16,614 bases of DNA from Fibrobacter sp. (GTDB taxonomy: Bacteria > Fibrobacterota > Fibrobacteria > Fibrobacterales > Fibrobacteraceae). The notes beneath the pieces are model-generated. The model made no database searches. It saw nothing but the letters and a program-made list of their open reading frames with translations, and was not told where the DNA came from. Positions 14,857-16,614 of the stretch are shown here, piece after piece (within the stretch, counting starts at the first letter, position 1; every line of letters starts with the position of its first letter). The position numbers and the translations under genes are program-made. The stretch lies in assembly GCA_012515825.1 (NCBI GenBank), contig JAAYXQ010000040.1, forward strand, positions 1-16,614, written 5' to 3'.

Positions 14857-15777
14857 ATGTCAAAAAACATTTTTTTATTTCCAGGACAGGGTGCCCAGTA
14901 TATTGGTATGGGTTCTACTCTTGCACAAAATTTTGAGCCTGCCAAAAAAATGCTCGAATATGCGGACGAAATTTTAGGCTTTTCTATTTCAAAAATTATG
15001 AAGGAAGGGCCTGAAGAGGTTCTAAAAAGCACGGATAATACACAGCCAGCTCTTTTTGTGACTTCCATGATGGTGATGGAACTTTTAATCTCTGAAGGGA
15101 TTACTTGTGACATGGTTGCAGGCCATTCTTTAGGTGAATATTCAGCTATTTGTGCTGCTGGAGGCATAAGCTTTGAAGATGGTTTACGTTTAGTACGTAA
15201 ACGTGGCGAATTAATGGCTGCCGCTGGCACACGTTCTCCAGGCAAAATGGCTGCCATCGTCGGTGCAGAAGATTCCGTTGTGGAAGCTCTTTGTGAAGAA
15301 GCTTCTATAAAAGGTATTGTTATTCCTGCTAATTTTAATTGCCCTGGTCAAGTGGTGGCCTCTGGTAGCGTAGAAGGAATTAATGCTCTTGTTGAATTAT
15401 GTGAATTAAAGGCAATTAAAGTTGTTGTTCTTCCTGTGTCTGGTGCTTTCCACAGTCCTTTAATGCAGTTTGCTGTAGAAGGTCTTGTAGAAGCCATTTC
15501 AACAGTGAAATTTTCTGATTTGAAATATCCTTTAATTGCAAATGTGACTGCAGAACCAGTGATTGACGGTAGTTTATTACCTGATCTTTTAGCTCGTCAA
15601 ATTATAAGCCCTGTTCGTTGGGGTGCTTCAATGCAAAAAGCAATTTCTCTAGGCGTCTCTTCTGGTGTAGAAGTGGGAGCAGGGAAAGTACTTATGGGAT
15701 TAATGAGAAAAATAGATAGAAATATTAAAATTGTTCCTGTTGAAAACATTGCAGATCTTGCACCACTAAAAGGATAA
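14857..15777 (+). CDS. fabD: Malonyl-CoA:ACP transacylase
   Basis: A 306-residue FabD, which transfers malonyl from CoA to ACP for fatty-acid elongation in the cytosol. The N-terminus has FLFPGQGAQYIGMG. The nucleophile elbow is AGHSLGEYSA with S91. R116 in the VRKRG segment matches the carboxylate-binding Arg. H199 in SGAFHSPLM is the catalytic His. N162 lies in the conserved FNCPGQVV segment. The length is standard. The Shine-Dalgarno sequence TAGGA lies before the ATG. There are 33 nt between it and plsX and 2 nt between its stop and the fabG start. Confidence 0.97.
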   Translation: MSKNIFLFPGQGAQYIGMGSTLAQNFEPAKKMLEYADEILGFSISKIMKEGPEEVLKSTDNTQPALFVTSMMVMELLISEGITCDMVAGHSLGEYSAICAAGGISFEDGLRLVRKRGELMAAAGTRSPGKMAAIVGAEDSVVEALCEEASIKGIVIPANFNCPGQVVASGSVEGINALVELCELKAIKVVVLPVSGAFHSPLMQFAVEGLVEAISTVKFSDLKYPLIANVTAEPVIDGSLLPDLLARQIISPVRWGASMQKAISLGVSSGVEVGAGKVLMGLMRKIDRNIKIVPVENIADLAPLKG

Positions 15778-15779
15778 TT

Positions 15780-16520
15780 ATGATTAATCTAAAAGAGAAA
15801 ACAGCAATAGTCACTGGCGCTTCACGTGGGATAGGGCTAGAAATAACTCGAGTTTTAGCTTCTCGCGGAGCAAATATTGCAATGATTGCAACGAAAGAAA
15901 ACAAAGAATTGGCTTCTTCATTAGAGGCCGAATTTAATGTTAAGATTGTTTCGTATGCATGCGATGTTTCCTCTTCAGAAATGGTGGAATCTACATTTAA
16001 AAATATCATCGAAACTTTTGGTGCTGTTGATATTTTAGTCAATAATGCAGGCATTACAAGAGACGGTCTTTTGATGCGTATGAAAGATGAAGATTTTGAT
16101 GATGTATTGCGTATAAATTTGCGTTCTGTGTTTATTTGTACAAAAGCAGTGGCTCGTCATATGATGGGACGTCGTCAAGGTCGTATTATCAATATGGCTA
16201 GCATCAACGGAATCCGTACGCAAGCAGGTCAAGCAAATTATGCGGCATCTAAAGCAGGCGTGATTGGAATTACAAAATCAAATTCAATGGAGTTTGCTGC
16301 TCGCGGTGTTACAGTGAATGCTGTTGCTCCTGGTTTTATTCAAACTGATATGACAGCGAAATTGAACGAAGATACAATAAATAAATTTAAAGAAAATATT
16401 CCGATGAAAGATCTCGGAAAACCCGCAGATGTGGCGAATTTAGTCGCTTTTCTGGCATCTGATGAAGCTCGTTATATCACGGGTCAGATTATTGGTGTAG
16501 ATGGTGGGTTGAACGCTTAA
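15780..16520 (+). CDS. fabG: 3-oxoacyl-ACP reductase
   Basis: A 246-residue short-chain dehydrogenase that reduces beta-ketoacyl-ACP with NADPH. It shows the cofactor motif TGASRGIG (12-19), NNAG (88-91), N113, and a catalytic S141, Y154 and K158 in the NMAS...YAASK arrangement. It ends VDGGLNA, as FabG does. AAGGA lies 6 nt before the ATG. It starts 2 nt after fabD and is followed by acpP, the classic order, which supports FabG over other SDR reductases. Confidence 0.97.
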   Translation: MINLKEKTAIVTGASRGIGLEITRVLASRGANIAMIATKENKELASSLEAEFNVKIVSYACDVSSSEMVESTFKNIIETFGAVDILVNNAGITRDGLLMRMKDEDFDDVLRINLRSVFICTKAVARHMMGRRQGRIINMASINGIRTQAGQANYAASKAGVIGITKSNSMEFAARGVTVNAVAPGFIQTDMTAKLNEDTINKFKENIPMKDLGKPADVANLVAFLASDEARYITGQIIGVDGGLNA

Positions 16521-16565
16521 TAATTATTACTAAATTTATCTCAAACCTTATAATGGAGTTATAAA

Positions 16566-16614
16566 ATGAACGAAGAACTTATTAAAAAAGTCACAGACGT
16601 AGTTGTTGAAAAGC
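16566..16614 (+). CDS. acpP: Acyl carrier protein (5' end only)
   Basis: The first 16 codons of a gene cut by the window end. It begins MNEELIKKVTDVVVEK, the amphipathic first helix typical of AcpP. TGGAG lies 7 nt before the ATG, and the gene follows fabG by 45 nt, its usual place. The phosphopantetheine Ser motif (DSL) is outside the window, so the call rests on position and the N-terminal pattern. Confidence 0.85.
   Translation, partial: MNEELIKKVTDVVVEK

Noticed and set aside
1..16614. CRISPR arrays, tRNA/rRNA genes, insertion sequences, prophage genes
   Set aside because: No regularly spaced repeats, cloverleaf-like segments, transposase or integrase frames, or terminal inverted repeats were seen on either strand.

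Overview
The window is an AT-rich bacterial chromosome segment. It most likely comes from the Fibrobacterota (Fibrobacter or a relative). The best clue is the partial first gene: its C-terminal layout (proline/Trp-rich linker, FlgD-like 'AWN...VGTGAYI.KL' strand, closing WGVRRG) is, from memory, typical of Fibrobacter secreted and surface 'fibro-slime' type proteins. Several exported proteins also suggest a diderm. No tRNA, rRNA, CRISPR array or insertion sequence was seen.

Layout. (1) Positions 1-1202: the 3' end of the surface-protein gene, a strong and probably bidirectional terminator, and a small exported SPOR-domain protein. (2) Positions 1206-6213, minus strand: gluQ (tRNA-Asp queuosine glutamylation), followed after 13 nt by a 1369-residue DUF4011/SF1-helicase/Vsr-like-nuclease/DUF3320 protein. 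Its ATPase motifs, and at least one nuclease residue, appear to be eroded. (3) Positions 6460-8284, plus strand: an exported protein of unknown function, an alpha/beta-hydrolase with a forced TTG start, and a DEDDh 3'-5' exonuclease joined to it by TAATG. (4) Positions 8241-12965, minus strand: a GT2-like membrane protein that lacks the DxD motif, topB (coupled by TAATG), and an exported GH3/NagZ-like hydrolase. The GH3 3' end overlaps the exonuclease 3' end by 44 nt. (5) Positions 13085-16614, plus strand: a sigma70-like promoter followed by yceD(DUF177)-rpmF-plsX-fabD-fabG-acpP, the classic ribosomal-protein/fatty-acid operon, here without fabH.

How the genes work together. The last block is a coherent housekeeping unit. 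PlsX makes acyl-phosphate from acyl-ACP for phospholipid synthesis, FabD loads malonyl onto ACP, FabG reduces beta-ketoacyl-ACP, and AcpP is the carrier. YceD and L32 tie the unit to ribosome assembly.

The less ordinary content is three enzyme-like proteins whose expected catalytic signatures are altered: the DUF4011 helicase, the GT2-like protein and the GH3 protein. All three are uninterrupted full-length reading frames. The giant DUF4011 protein is the best candidate for an undescribed function, possibly a non-catalytic relative of anti-phage DUF4011-helicase-Vsr proteins. All family calls are from reading motifs by eye; no search was run.
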